A stretch of DNA of 57,838 nucleotides, taken from assembly GCF_000732615.1 (NCBI RefSeq), contig NZ_JPGL01000066.1, positions 1 to 57,838 of the forward strand, read 5' to 3'. Made by a program: the position numbers and the translations under genes. Origin of the DNA: Burkholderia paludis (GTDB lineage: Bacteria > Pseudomonadota > Gammaproteobacteria > Burkholderiales > Burkholderiaceae). Positions within the stretch are counted from its first letter, which is position 1; each line of letters begins with the position of its first letter. Shown here piece after piece: positions 28,038 to 36,042 of the stretch. The notes under the pieces are model-generated. The model was not told where the DNA came from, searched no databases, and worked only from the letters and a program-made list of their open reading frames with translations.

Positions 28038-28487
28038 TTATCCGCGCTGCTTCTCCTCGAAATACGACTGGCGCGCCGTCGCCAGGCGCAGCTCGTCGAG
28101 CAGCGTCGCGACGGCGTGAAGCAGATCGTCGAGCGAGACGATCCCGACCAGTTCGCCGCCGTCGCCGACGACGGGCAGCCGACGGACGCCGTACTGGCGC
28201 ATCCGCTTCGCGAGCAGCCAGATATCGTCGTCGACGTTCGCGACCGCGACGGGTTCCGACATGATGTCGCCGACGAACAGCGCGCCGGCCGGTGCGTCGG
28301 GGCTGACCACGGCCAGCACGATGTCCCGGTCGGTCAGCATGCCGACCGGCTCGCATCGTCCTTCCCGGTCACGGACGACCACCAGGTCGCCGACGTGCGC
28401 GTCGCGCATCATGGCGGCCGCCTCGACGACGGTCGTCCGTGCGGAACACATCGCGACATCGCGGGTACAGAGCAGCGCGGCATTCAT
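28038..28487 (-). CDS. CBS-pair domain protein
   Basis: The 149-aa product is little more than two CBS motifs (about residues 8-62 and 74-130), with GMLTDRDIVLAVV and GIVSLDDLLHAV ending each. CBS pairs bind adenosyl ligands such as AMP, ATP or NAD and sense energy state. The ATG at 28487 is preferred to one six bases earlier because GGGAG then has a seven-base spacing. It may be read together with the upstream minus-strand gene at 29029. Confidence 0.9.
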   Translation of the reverse strand: MNAALLCTRDVAMCSARTTVVEAAAMMRDAHVGDLVVVRDREGRCEPVGMLTDRDIVLAVVSPDAPAGALFVGDIMSEPVAVANVDDDIWLLAKRMRQYGVRRLPVVGDGGELVGIVSLDDLLHAVATLLDELRLATARQSYFEEKQRG

Positions 28488-28639
28488 GTTCATTCTCCCG
28501 GCCGGAGCGACACGGCGCGTCGACGCGCGACGCGGTCCGTCCGCGTCGTCGCGAGTGCCTGTTCGCTTCCGGTGCAGATCACGGAAAATCCGGCGCGCCG
28601 CCGGAGATCGGGCCGATCAGCGCGCGGCGCCATGCGACG

Positions 28640-29029
28640 TCACGCGCGACGCCGCGGCCGTGGCAACCCGGCGTGCGGTCGTGACGCGGTGCCGCCGTCG
28701 CGACCGGGGCGATCGCACTCGGCGAGGCGCAACACGATCTGGCACCCGTCGTCCGACAGGCGGGCGCGGGCCTCTGCAAGCGGCGCGGCATCCAGCCGAA
28801 CGAGGCCGCGATCGATGAGACAGCGAAGGTCGGCGGGGTCGCCCTGCTGGCGTCGCGGCTCGCTCGCGAGCACCATCAGCATCGCGATCTCGTGGGGACT
28901 CAGCAACCGATCGCCGCCGGCGTCGACCGGCGGCTTCGGGCGGGGTGCGGCGGACGGCAGGTTCGACGCCCGCTCTTCGGAACGGGCAACGTTCCGGTAA
29001 TACGGCGTGTCCGTGAACAGGGAAAGCAT
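28640..29029 (-). CDS. Hypothetical protein, possible small winged-helix fold
   Basis: The 129-aa product is not recognised. The central part (LLSPHEIAMLMVLASEP, then LIDRGLVRLD and ARARLSDDGCQIVLRL) resembles a winged-helix pattern, but no family can be named. A low-complexity Pro-rich stretch precedes it. Start at 29029 is chosen from the protein pattern, as the Shine-Dalgarno is weak. An FNR-like box lies about 110 bp upstream. A CBS-protein gene follows 152 bp downstream. Confidence 0.55.
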   Translation of the reverse strand: MLSLFTDTPYYRNVARSEERASNLPSAAPRPKPPVDAGGDRLLSPHEIAMLMVLASEPRRQQGDPADLRCLIDRGLVRLDAAPLAEARARLSDDGCQIVLRLAECDRPGRDGGTASRPHAGLPRPRRRA

Positions 29030-29139
29030 GATGGCATCCGTATCATGAACGTGAAGACGCAAACGGCACGGAACATGCCGGCTCCGATCGCAACCGGCAT
29101 GCATGAACAGCCATCTTCGCGCTTGCGGGACAATCCACC

Positions 29140-29153
29140 TTGACGCAGGTCAT
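29140..29153 (-). promoter_or_regulatory. FNR/Anr-like box, last of the series
   Basis: TTGAC-GCAG-GTCAT, one mismatch. AAGATG at 29117-29112 is at class II distance on the minus strand. No further box was seen to the right of this position. Confidence 0.6.
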
Positions 29154-29440
29154 CAAGCGCGTGCAGGCGCTCGAAAGTGCCGCCGGTTCGTCTAATGAAA
29201 ATCCGCGGCGTGTGTCGGTATGTGCACTTGTCTGTGACACGCCCTGTCGATCCGGCCGCATTTGCGCCGGCCGGATCGATGCATCGCCGCCCGGTTCCTG
29301 TGGCTATGTCGGGCGAGCCTTGCATGTGCGGCATTTTGTCCATTCAATGCCGGACTCCGAACCATTTTCAGGTCATACGCATGACCGCGCGCCGCCAGCG
29401 CGACATGCCGAACGAAACGAGAAACATGCCCCCTCGCCGC
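29154..29440. other. Non-coding gap at the right edge of the low-oxygen island
   Basis: No gene, repeat or clear terminator is seen here. Composition becomes less extreme than in the island. Confidence 0.5.
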
Positions 29441-30322
29441 TCACTCGAACCGGCAGGCCGCGCGCGGCAGCGCCGAGAGCGTGTCGCTCGACAGTTTCAG
29501 AATCCCGTCGAAATTGGCCTGATTGTCCGCCGGACAGAAATCGGCGAGCGTCATGCCGTCCGGACGCGTGTACTCGACGTTGAAGACGGGCTTGTTCAGC
29601 GCGATGAAGCTCGCGTATCCGCCGCACTCGTGGAACCTGTTGCATTGCTCGTTGAGCGCCCAGTCGGCCACGGCCGCCATCGCGGCCGCGATGCCCGAGC
29701 CATTCTTGAGGCCCATCGACATCCCGCGATCGTGCGCGGCGGCAATCAGCGCCGTGTTGTACCGCAGCTGATCGTCGCGCGTCAGCGGAAAACCCGTCTC
29801 CTGACGATAGCTGTCGTCGAGATCCGGCTCGATCCCCTCACAGCCTTTTTTCTTCGCCTGGTCGAGGCGCGCCAGCATCAGGGGCATCAGGATCGTCGTC
29901 TGCCGAATATCCAGCCAGCGCTCATGATCCTCGTATCCTTCGACCGGATTGCCGAGCACGCTGTCCGGAAACTTGCCGGCATCGCCGCGGGTGTCCTCGC
30001 GTCCGCCGACCTCCATGTAGCACACGACGTAGATGCCCTTCGTCTTCAGACGCTTGATCGTGTCGGCATCGGTCAGCTCCATGTCGACGTCGTACATCTT
30101 GCGGGGATTGTTCACGCCGTCCAGCACTTTCTCGTTGATCGTGTTGCCGTCGATCTGCCATTGCCAGCTCGTGCCGGGCACGAGCGGCTTCCACGCCGCG
30201 GCCTGCGACGCGCTCTCCGCGGCCTCCGCGACGGAAGTGCCGGACAAGGACGAGCCGGAGTCACCCCCGCATGCCGCAAGCAGCAGCATCAGCACGAATG
30301 AACCGAACGATCTTGCAGACAT
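29441..30322 (-). CDS. GH114-like endo-alpha-1,4-polygalactosaminidase lipoprotein
   Basis: The 293-aa secreted protein has a lipobox (LLLAAC, Cys near 18), a short linker and a TIM-barrel of the GH114/DUF297 type. Recognisable parts are WQWQIDG near the start, YDVDMELTDADTIKRLKTKG, VVCYMEVGG, and the acidic GIEPDLDDSY, which holds likely catalytic acids. Characterised relatives cleave galactosaminogalactan. ATG at 30322 follows AAAGGACCCGCC. It would act at the cell surface or outside. Confidence 0.85.
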   Translation of the reverse strand: MSARSFGSFVLMLLLAACGGDSGSSLSGTSVAEAAESASQAAAWKPLVPGTSWQWQIDGNTINEKVLDGVNNPRKMYDVDMELTDADTIKRLKTKGIYVVCYMEVGGREDTRGDAGKFPDSVLGNPVEGYEDHERWLDIRQTTILMPLMLARLDQAKKKGCEGIEPDLDDSYRQETGFPLTRDDQLRYNTALIAAAHDRGMSMGLKNGSGIAAAMAAVADWALNEQCNRFHECGGYASFIALNKPVFNVEYTRPDGMTLADFCPADNQANFDGILKLSSDTLSALPRAACRFE

Positions 30323-30541
30323 GGCGGGTCCTTTGCCTCTTGGCGGCTTGTCAGGATGCGGGGATGCGAGGGAGTCTCGTGCGGCGGACGGCAGGCAACG
30401 CATCCGCCGGCACCGCGGCGATGCGGGAATGCACGAAGCACGTCCGGATGGTAGGCGGGCGCGTCGGATTCGACTGTTCCGTTTTGTCGATTTTTGTTAG
30501 CGCGGCGGGCCGCGCTTACCGTTCGCGGATCGAGAAATCGG

Positions 30542-30592
30542 GCGCCCCTTCATGCGGCAAAAAAACCGGACATCCAGTGCATGAAGGGGCGC
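30542..30592. terminator. Large perfect inverted repeat (14-bp arms)
   Basis: GCGCCCCTTCATGC (30542-30555) pairs perfectly with GCATGAAGGGGCGC (30579-30592) around a 23-nt loop that holds seven A on the plus strand. It lies between the VOC gene (ending 30678) and the GH114 gene (start 30322), so a terminator for the minus-strand VOC transcript is likely. A mobile-repeat origin is possible. Confidence 0.5.
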
Positions 30593-30677
30593 AACGGCCG
30601 AAGCGTCAGACGCCCGTGGCCGCGCTCGATGGAACGGCGGCCACGGGGCGCGCAAGACGCTGGCCGATCCGCGGCGA

Positions 30678-31082
30678 TCAGGCCGCGTCGCCCGAGGGCG
30701 GGAGAACCTGGCCGATATCGATGCGATTCCCGTCGGGGTCCGCCAGCACGAAACACCTGAGCCCGAAGTCGGCATCGCGCAGCGTCTTGATGATCCGGAC
30801 GTTGCAGGCCACGCAGTGCTCGTAGAGGACGGTTGCATCGTCAACCGTCAGGTGCGCGACGTTATTGACCGACGCCTTGTGGTTCTTGTTCTGCGACAGA
30901 TGCAGTTCGGCGTGGTCCTTCTTCAGGATCACGAACCCGACCGGATTCCCGTTCTCGAACACCGTGTTGAAACCCAGTACATCGCGGTAGAACGCAAGGC
31001 TTCGGCTGATGTCCCGCACTCCGATACCGGGTGCGAGTCGTCCGAAGCTGACGCCATGCGGCGAAGACAAAGCGGTTTCCAT
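30678..31082 (-). CDS. VOC-family (glyoxalase/dioxygenase fold) protein
   Basis: The 134-aa protein has the paired beta-alpha-beta-beta-beta modules of the vicinal oxygen chelate fold: GIGVRDISRSLAFYRDVLGF, AELHLSQNKNHK, HLTVDDATVLYEHC and FVLADPDGNRIDIGQ. Likely metal ligands are present (His/Glu in AELHL and the terminal region). The substrate cannot be deduced. It could be a glyoxalase or a resistance or dioxygenase-type enzyme. It is a single-gene unit on the minus strand. Confidence 0.88.
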   Translation of the reverse strand: METALSSPHGVSFGRLAPGIGVRDISRSLAFYRDVLGFNTVFENGNPVGFVILKKDHAELHLSQNKNHKASVNNVAHLTVDDATVLYEHCVACNVRIIKTLRDADFGLRCFVLADPDGNRIDIGQVLPPSGDAA

Positions 31083-31414
31083 ATCGACACTCCATCGAAT
31101 GAGCCAGAGGCAGCCCGCAAGGCGGTGCTTATCGACAGCGTGCGTGGTCTCTCGTCAAGCGGAGCGGTGTCCGCATGGTAGGCGGCGCGCAGCATGGCTG
31201 CGGCGCGCTCGAAACGATATCAGAAAGTCGCGGCGAGCCCAAGCATGCCCCGCCGCGATGCCGCGACATCCGGATCCCGACCGGATCGGCAACCGCCGCG
31301 AAACCGGCTGCGCCGGTCTTTCACTTCCGTCCGGATGCGCGACGGATACCTTGCGCCCGCCTTCCCGTGTTCAAAGCGGCTGCCGAACGGATGCGAAGCC
31401 GGCAACCCGGCCCG
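31083..31414. other. Intergenic region
   Basis: A gap of 332 bp between the VOC gene and the SDR gene, both minus strand. No gene, repeat or convincing promoter was recognised. Confidence 0.5.
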
Positions 31415-32380
31415 TCAGCCGCGTGCCGCGAACGCATCGACGCCCGTCGATGCCGCCGACCACGCCCACAACCGCGCCGCTTCACCGGGATCGATCGCAT
31501 ACGGCCGCACGCCGGCTTCCTCGTCGCCGTGCGCGATCGCCGCGACATCGCAATCCTCGCAGTAGACGCCGCCGAGACCCGCGAGGCGAGCCGACGTTGC
31601 CGCCCACACCTGGGTTGCCGCGCCCTGCGCAGGTGTCTTGAACGTGGGATCGATCGGCACGCCGTGCTCGTCCACCCAGCCCTGCGCCATCATCTCCGCG
31701 CGTGTCAGGTGCCGCTGCAGCGGCGTCGCGATCTTGCCCGGATGCAGCGAAAAGGCGCGCACGCCGAACGGCGCGCCAAGCGCATCGAGCTGCACCGCGA
31801 ACAACGCGTTGGCCGTCTTCGATTGGCCGTATGCGAGCCATTTGTCGTAGCCGCGCGCGAACTGGACATCGTCCCAGCGGATCGGCGATAGCCGGTGCCC
31901 GAGCGACGACACCGCGACCACGCGCGCGCCGTGGCCATGCGCGAGTACCGGCCACAACCGGTTCACCAGCGCGTAGTGGCCGAGATGGTTGACGGCCATC
32001 TGCATCTCCAGGCCGTCGCCGACGCGCGTCTCGGGGCATGCCATGACGCCCGCGCTGTTGATCACGACATGCACGTCGCGCCGCGCGTCGACGATCTGCG
32101 CGGCGAACGCGGCCACGCTGGCGAGGTCGGCGAGGTCGAGCGCCGCGCACGTCACGCCGGCGATGCCGCGCGTCGCTTCGCGCGCGGCATCGGGGCTGCG
32201 CGCGCCGACGACGACGTGCGCACCGGCCTGCGCCAGCGCCCGTGTCGTTTCCAGGCCGAGGCCCGAATGTCCGCCCGTCACGATCGCGATCTTGCCGCCA
32301 AGGTCCAGGCCGGCCAGTACGTCGCCGGCCGTCGATGCGGCGCCGAATCCGGCATGAAGGGGTTGCTGCCTGCTCGTCAT
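31415..32380 (-). CDS. Short-chain dehydrogenase/reductase
   Basis: The 321-aa protein shows TGGHSGLG (cofactor-binding TGxxxGxG), VINSAGVM, a catalytic Ser in VAVSSLGH and YGQSK (YxxxK). The length and the WDDVQFARGYDKWLAYGQSKTAN region are typical of retinol-dehydrogenase/WW-oxidoreductase-like SDRs. It is divergent from an AraC regulator gene that probably controls it. The substrate is unknown. Confidence 0.9.
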   Translation of the reverse strand: MTSRQQPLHAGFGAASTAGDVLAGLDLGGKIAIVTGGHSGLGLETTRALAQAGAHVVVGARSPDAAREATRGIAGVTCAALDLADLASVAAFAAQIVDARRDVHVVINSAGVMACPETRVGDGLEMQMAVNHLGHYALVNRLWPVLAHGHGARVVAVSSLGHRLSPIRWDDVQFARGYDKWLAYGQSKTANALFAVQLDALGAPFGVRAFSLHPGKIATPLQRHLTRAEMMAQGWVDEHGVPIDPTFKTPAQGAATQVWAATSARLAGLGGVYCEDCDVAAIAHGDEEAGVRPYAIDPGEAARLWAWSAASTGVDAFAARG

Positions 32381-32519
32381 GGAACACTCCTCGAACGATG
32401 CGCGAAGCGCGCGGCCGCCCGTCGGCCACGTCGCTGCACGAGATCATTCTCCGGCCGCGCCTCCGGACTGTGAATGCAATAGAATCCGCTTTTCTGTCGA
32501 GATCGTCCGGGGGTGACGG

Positions 32520-33440
32520 ATGGACCCGCTATCGGAAGTGCTGTCGCTGCTGGAAACGCGCGACTCGTATTTCACCGGCCTGCGTGCCGGCGGCGAGTGG
32601 GCCGTGGCCCTTCCCCCGCCGGAAGGGATCAAGTTCAACGCGGTCGTGGAAGGGCATTGCTGGCTGACCGTCGACGGCGCGGGGCCGCCCGTCCGCCTGA
32701 GCACGGGCGACTGCTTTCTGCTCGCGTCGCCGCGGGCATTCTCGCTGGCGAGCGACCCGTCGGTCGCGCCGGTGCCCGCCGCCGATGTTTACCGGCATCT
32801 CGAACGCGGGATCGCGCACCATGGCGAGCCGACGAATTGCTTCCTGATCGGCGGCCGCTTCTCGTACGAGGAAGGCATGCCGCTGCTGCTCGGCAGCTTG
32901 CCGCCGGTGGTGATCGTGAGCGGCGACTCCGGCCAGGCGGCGGTGCTGCGCTGGGCGCTGCAGCAGCTCGCGCATGAGTTCGGCGCGTCGCCGCCGGGCG
33001 GGTCGTTGATGGTTCGGTATCTCGGACACATGATGCTGGTGCAGATCCTGCGCCGCTACGTGGACGAAGGCGCGAGCGGCGACGCCGGATGGCTGGCCGG
33101 CTTCGCCGATTCGCGGGTGAGCGCGGCGCTCGCCGCGATTCACGCGGCCCCCGCACGGCGCTGGACCGTCGACGAGCTCGCAACCTGCTGTCACGTATCG
33201 CGCTCGACGTTCGCGCTGCATTTCAAGCGGCGGCTGGGATTCGGTCCGCTCGAATACGTGCTGCGCTGGCGGATGCAGCTCGCGATGCGCGAACTGCGAC
33301 GCTCGCATGCCGCGATTTCGACGATCGCACAGACGCTCGGCTACGACTCGGATAGCGCGTTCGGACACGCGTTCAAGCGAATCGTGGGGTGCTCGCCGCG
33401 CGCCTACCGTCTCGACATGACGACGCTGCAGGAAGAATAA
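32520..33440 (+). CDS. AraC-family regulator with cupin sensor domain
   Basis: The 306-aa regulator has an N-terminal cupin (about residues 1-180, including VEGHCWLTVDGAGPPVRLSTGD) and a C-terminal AraC double helix-turn-helix (residues 200-300: WTVDELATCCHVSRSTFALH and IAQTLGYDSDSAFGHAFKR). It is divergent from the SDR gene with 139 bp between, a common regulator-target layout. The effector is unknown. Confidence 0.92.
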   Translation: MDPLSEVLSLLETRDSYFTGLRAGGEWAVALPPPEGIKFNAVVEGHCWLTVDGAGPPVRLSTGDCFLLASPRAFSLASDPSVAPVPAADVYRHLERGIAHHGEPTNCFLIGGRFSYEEGMPLLLGSLPPVVIVSGDSGQAAVLRWALQQLAHEFGASPPGGSLMVRYLGHMMLVQILRRYVDEGASGDAGWLAGFADSRVSAALAAIHAAPARRWTVDELATCCHVSRSTFALHFKRRLGFGPLEYVLRWRMQLAMRELRRSHAAISTIAQTLGYDSDSAFGHAFKRIVGCSPRAYRLDMTTLQEE

Positions 33441-33809
33441 AGTCGCGGCCTCGGTTGCCGCCGCTTTCGTCGGCGCACCGAGCCTGCTTCGATTGCGCGA
33501 CGTGGCTGCCGACCGGACGCGGCATTCTCGCTTCTCGCTGCTGCGCAAAGGCCGGTACCGGCCACCCGAACGCCGACCGAGGCGCGACAAGGCCATTTGG
33601 AAAATGGCTAGCTCCCGACAGCCCGGGAACTCCGCCGCGCCCTCTTCCGGCGCGGCAAAAACTTCTTGCGCGATCAAACTACGACTCATAGAATCGCAGT
33701 TACCGGGCGTGATGACGCGCCGCTTCCAACGCGTGATCCGCCACTGGAACCCGCATCGATACGGGGTTAGTGCCAGGCGGAACTCATGCCGCAACCCAGG
33801 AGCAAATCG
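33441..33809. other. Intergenic region with palindromes
   Basis: The gap holds a perfect 14-bp palindrome GGCCGGTACCGGCC (33550-33563) and a 7-bp inverted pair around GGA (33592-33608, GCCATTT with AAATGGC). Either could be an operator of the flavoprotein gene that begins at 33810. No gene is seen. Confidence 0.4.
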
Positions 33810-35015
33810 ATGTCGAAACGTATTTTGATTGTGGGAGCCGGGTTTGCCGGCATGTGGAGTGCACTGAGCGCCGCTCGTCTACTCGATGAGCAACGCAACA
33901 CCGACGTGGAAATCGCGTTGATCGCGCCCGACCCGCATCTGCACGTGCGTCCCCGTCTTTATGAAATCGGTCCGGCCAACATGCGCGCGCCGCTTGCCGA
34001 GATCTTCGGCGCGGTTGGCGTCAGGTTCATTCAGGGCACCGTCGAGCGCATTCACGTCGAGCGCGACACAGTCGATGTGCTCGGCGCCGATGGCAGCCAG
34101 TCGACGCTCGCTTACGACCGGCTGGTCCTGGCCGCCGGCAGCAAGCTGTTTCGTCCCGAGATTCCGGGCCTGGCCGAATATGCGTTCAGCGTCGATCAGG
34201 TTGACGAAGCAACAGCCCTTGAACGGCATATCGAGCGCCTCGCAGCCTTTCCCGACACGCCGGCGCGCAATACCGTCGTCGTCGTGGGCGGCGGCTTCAC
34301 GGGCATCGAAACCGCCGCCGAGATGCCGGCGCGACTGCGCGCCGTGCTGGGCGACGCCGCCGACGTGAACGTCATCGTCGTCGAGCGAAACGTGGAACTC
34401 GGCCCCGATCTCGGGCCGCGACCCCGGCCCGTCATCGAGGATGCGCTCGGCGAACTCGGCGTGACGTGGCGGCTTGGCACGGGGGTAACGTCGATCGACG
34501 CCGACGGCTTGATGACTTCCGACGGGAATCGCATCGACGCGAAGACCGTGATCTGGACCGCCGGCGTTCGCGCAAGCGCGCTGACCGGGCAGATTCCGGC
34601 CGAGCGCGACGCGTTCGGCCGCCTGCACGTGGATCGCGACTTGCGCGTCAAGGGCGTGCACAACGTATTCGCGACGGGTGACGTCGCCTATGCCGCCACG
34701 GACGACGAAGGCAACTACGCGATGATGTCGTGCCAGCACGCGATGAACCTCGGCCGCGCGGCGGGACACAACGTCGCGGCAGACCTGACGGGCGCCGATC
34801 TCGTCGCGTACAGTCAGCCGAAATACGTCACGTGCCTGGACCTCGGCCCGTGGGGCGCGGTCTACACGGAAGGCTGGGAGCGCGAAGTCAAGATGACGGG
34901 TGCCGAGGCGAAGGCTCTCAAGCACCGCATCAACACCGAGTGGATTTATCCGCCGGCCGCTAACCGAGACGAAGCGCTTGCCGCGGCCGATCCTCGTCGC
35001 ATCGTCGTGGCCTGA
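33810..35015 (+). CDS. NDH-2-like NAD(P)/FAD-dependent oxidoreductase
   Basis: The 401-aa flavoprotein begins with an FAD-binding GAGFAGMWSA motif. A second nucleotide-binding site reads VVVGGGFTGIETAAEMPARL and the FAD-ribityl motif is VFATGDVAYAA. Length and motif order fit type II NADH dehydrogenases. The C-terminal segment may be membrane-associated, but no clear helix is seen. ATG at 33810 follows CAGGAGCAAATCG. It converges on an Rrf2-family gene, with a terminator hairpin between. Confidence 0.88.
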   Translation: MSKRILIVGAGFAGMWSALSAARLLDEQRNTDVEIALIAPDPHLHVRPRLYEIGPANMRAPLAEIFGAVGVRFIQGTVERIHVERDTVDVLGADGSQSTLAYDRLVLAAGSKLFRPEIPGLAEYAFSVDQVDEATALERHIERLAAFPDTPARNTVVVVGGGFTGIETAAEMPARLRAVLGDAADVNVIVVERNVELGPDLGPRPRPVIEDALGELGVTWRLGTGVTSIDADGLMTSDGNRIDAKTVIWTAGVRASALTGQIPAERDAFGRLHVDRDLRVKGVHNVFATGDVAYAATDDEGNYAMMSCQHAMNLGRAAGHNVAADLTGADLVAYSQPKYVTCLDLGPWGAVYTEGWEREVKMTGAEAKALKHRINTEWIYPPAANRDEALAAADPRRIVVA

Positions 35016-35033
35016 GGCAGGCACCGGGCAGTG

Positions 35034-35067
35034 AGCGTCCACGCGCGTTATCCGGCGCGTGGACGCT
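35034..35067. terminator. Bidirectional hairpin terminator
   Basis: Perfect 13-bp stem (AGCGTCCACGCGC with GCGCGTGGACGCT) and an 8-nt loop between convergent genes. Confidence 0.75.
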
Positions 35068-35074
35068 GAAGCAT

Positions 35075-35596
35075 TCAGCCTTCGTGTCGCCGCGAGGCCG
35101 CGCGGTCGTTGAGCCAATTCACGACATGATCGCCAAAGCTGGCGGGCGCTTTCGCCATCGTGCGGTCCGCGAGGTCGGCCAGCGTGTGTTTCTCGAGTTC
35201 CTCGCGCATACTCTTCTCTGCCGCCTGCATCACCGCGTGAATCGAGCAGACGCCTCGCGTCGCCCATGCCGGCGCCGTTTCGCCGAACACCGCACAACGG
35301 GAGCGAATCTCCCGGCAGTCGAAGAGCGGCTTGTCGCCATCGATCGCCTCGACGACGTCGAGGACCGTGATGCGATCGGCCGCGCGCGCCAGCGTGAAGC
35401 CGCCTCGCACGCCCTCGGTGGCGGTGACGATGCCCGCCTTGGCGAGCTTGGTGAACAGCTTGGCCAAGTACTCGCCGGAGACGCCCTGAAGTTCCGCCAG
35501 ATCGCGTACGCTCGCCCCCCTCACCCCGGCGGACGGGTCCGCGAGGTATATGAGGCAATGCAATCCGTACTCCACGCCTGTGCTGATGAAAGACAT
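35075..35596 (-). CDS. Rrf2-family transcriptional regulator
   Basis: The 173-aa regulator has the Rrf2 winged helix (YGLHCLIYLAD, GVSGEYLAKLFTKLAKAGIV, GVRGGFTLAR). It also has three cysteines (94, 101 and 117) where NsrR- and IscR-type proteins bind an iron-sulfur cluster, although the spacing C-X6-C-X15-C differs from theirs. It may therefore sense nitric oxide, redox state or iron. The ATG at 35596 matches the family start MSFISTGVEYGL. Confidence 0.9.
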   Translation of the reverse strand: MSFISTGVEYGLHCLIYLADPSAGVRGASVRDLAELQGVSGEYLAKLFTKLAKAGIVTATEGVRGGFTLARAADRITVLDVVEAIDGDKPLFDCREIRSRCAVFGETAPAWATRGVCSIHAVMQAAEKSMREELEKHTLADLADRTMAKAPASFGDHVVNWLNDRAASRRHEG

Positions 35597-35895
35597 CGCT
35601 TTAACTAAGACCTGAAATGTCGGAGTATAAAGCGTATAAGGATCGGTGGATCGTTGCAAGTCAGCGCGCTTCGAGCCTGACGACCCCGCGCAGATGAGGG
35701 CCGGCCGGGATTCGCAACATTTTCGCCAAGGCCGGTCGGCCGGCGGCACCTTCCGCTGAAGGGCCAGATTGCTCAAACGCGAAGGCCGCCATGCGACCGG
35801 GGGCGCCTCGCCTGGCGGCGAACAACTCGCATGCGTCGCGGTAAAGCAGCAGATCCAGCGCATGTATGGTCCGCCTCGCGCTGAGGAGAGACGCA

Positions 35896-36042
35896 GTGGA
35901 TTACGTGGTGAGCCACTACGGATTGACGATGAGGCGGGCCTGTCGTCTCGTGCAGCAACCGCGCAGCGTTCAGTACTACGGAAGCGTCAAGGACGCTCGC
36001 CCAGAGCTGCGCTCACGCATGCGCGAGATCGCCTCCTCCCGC
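35896..36042 (+). mobile_element. IS3-family transposase orfB relic
   Basis: A GTG-initiated frame reads VDYVVSHYGLTMRRACRLVQ and continues through DARPELRSRMREIASSR, the start of an IS3-family OrfB, then loses similarity. No catalytic DDE region follows. The 3' end of the opposing lodB-like gene runs into this fragment. Confidence 0.75.
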
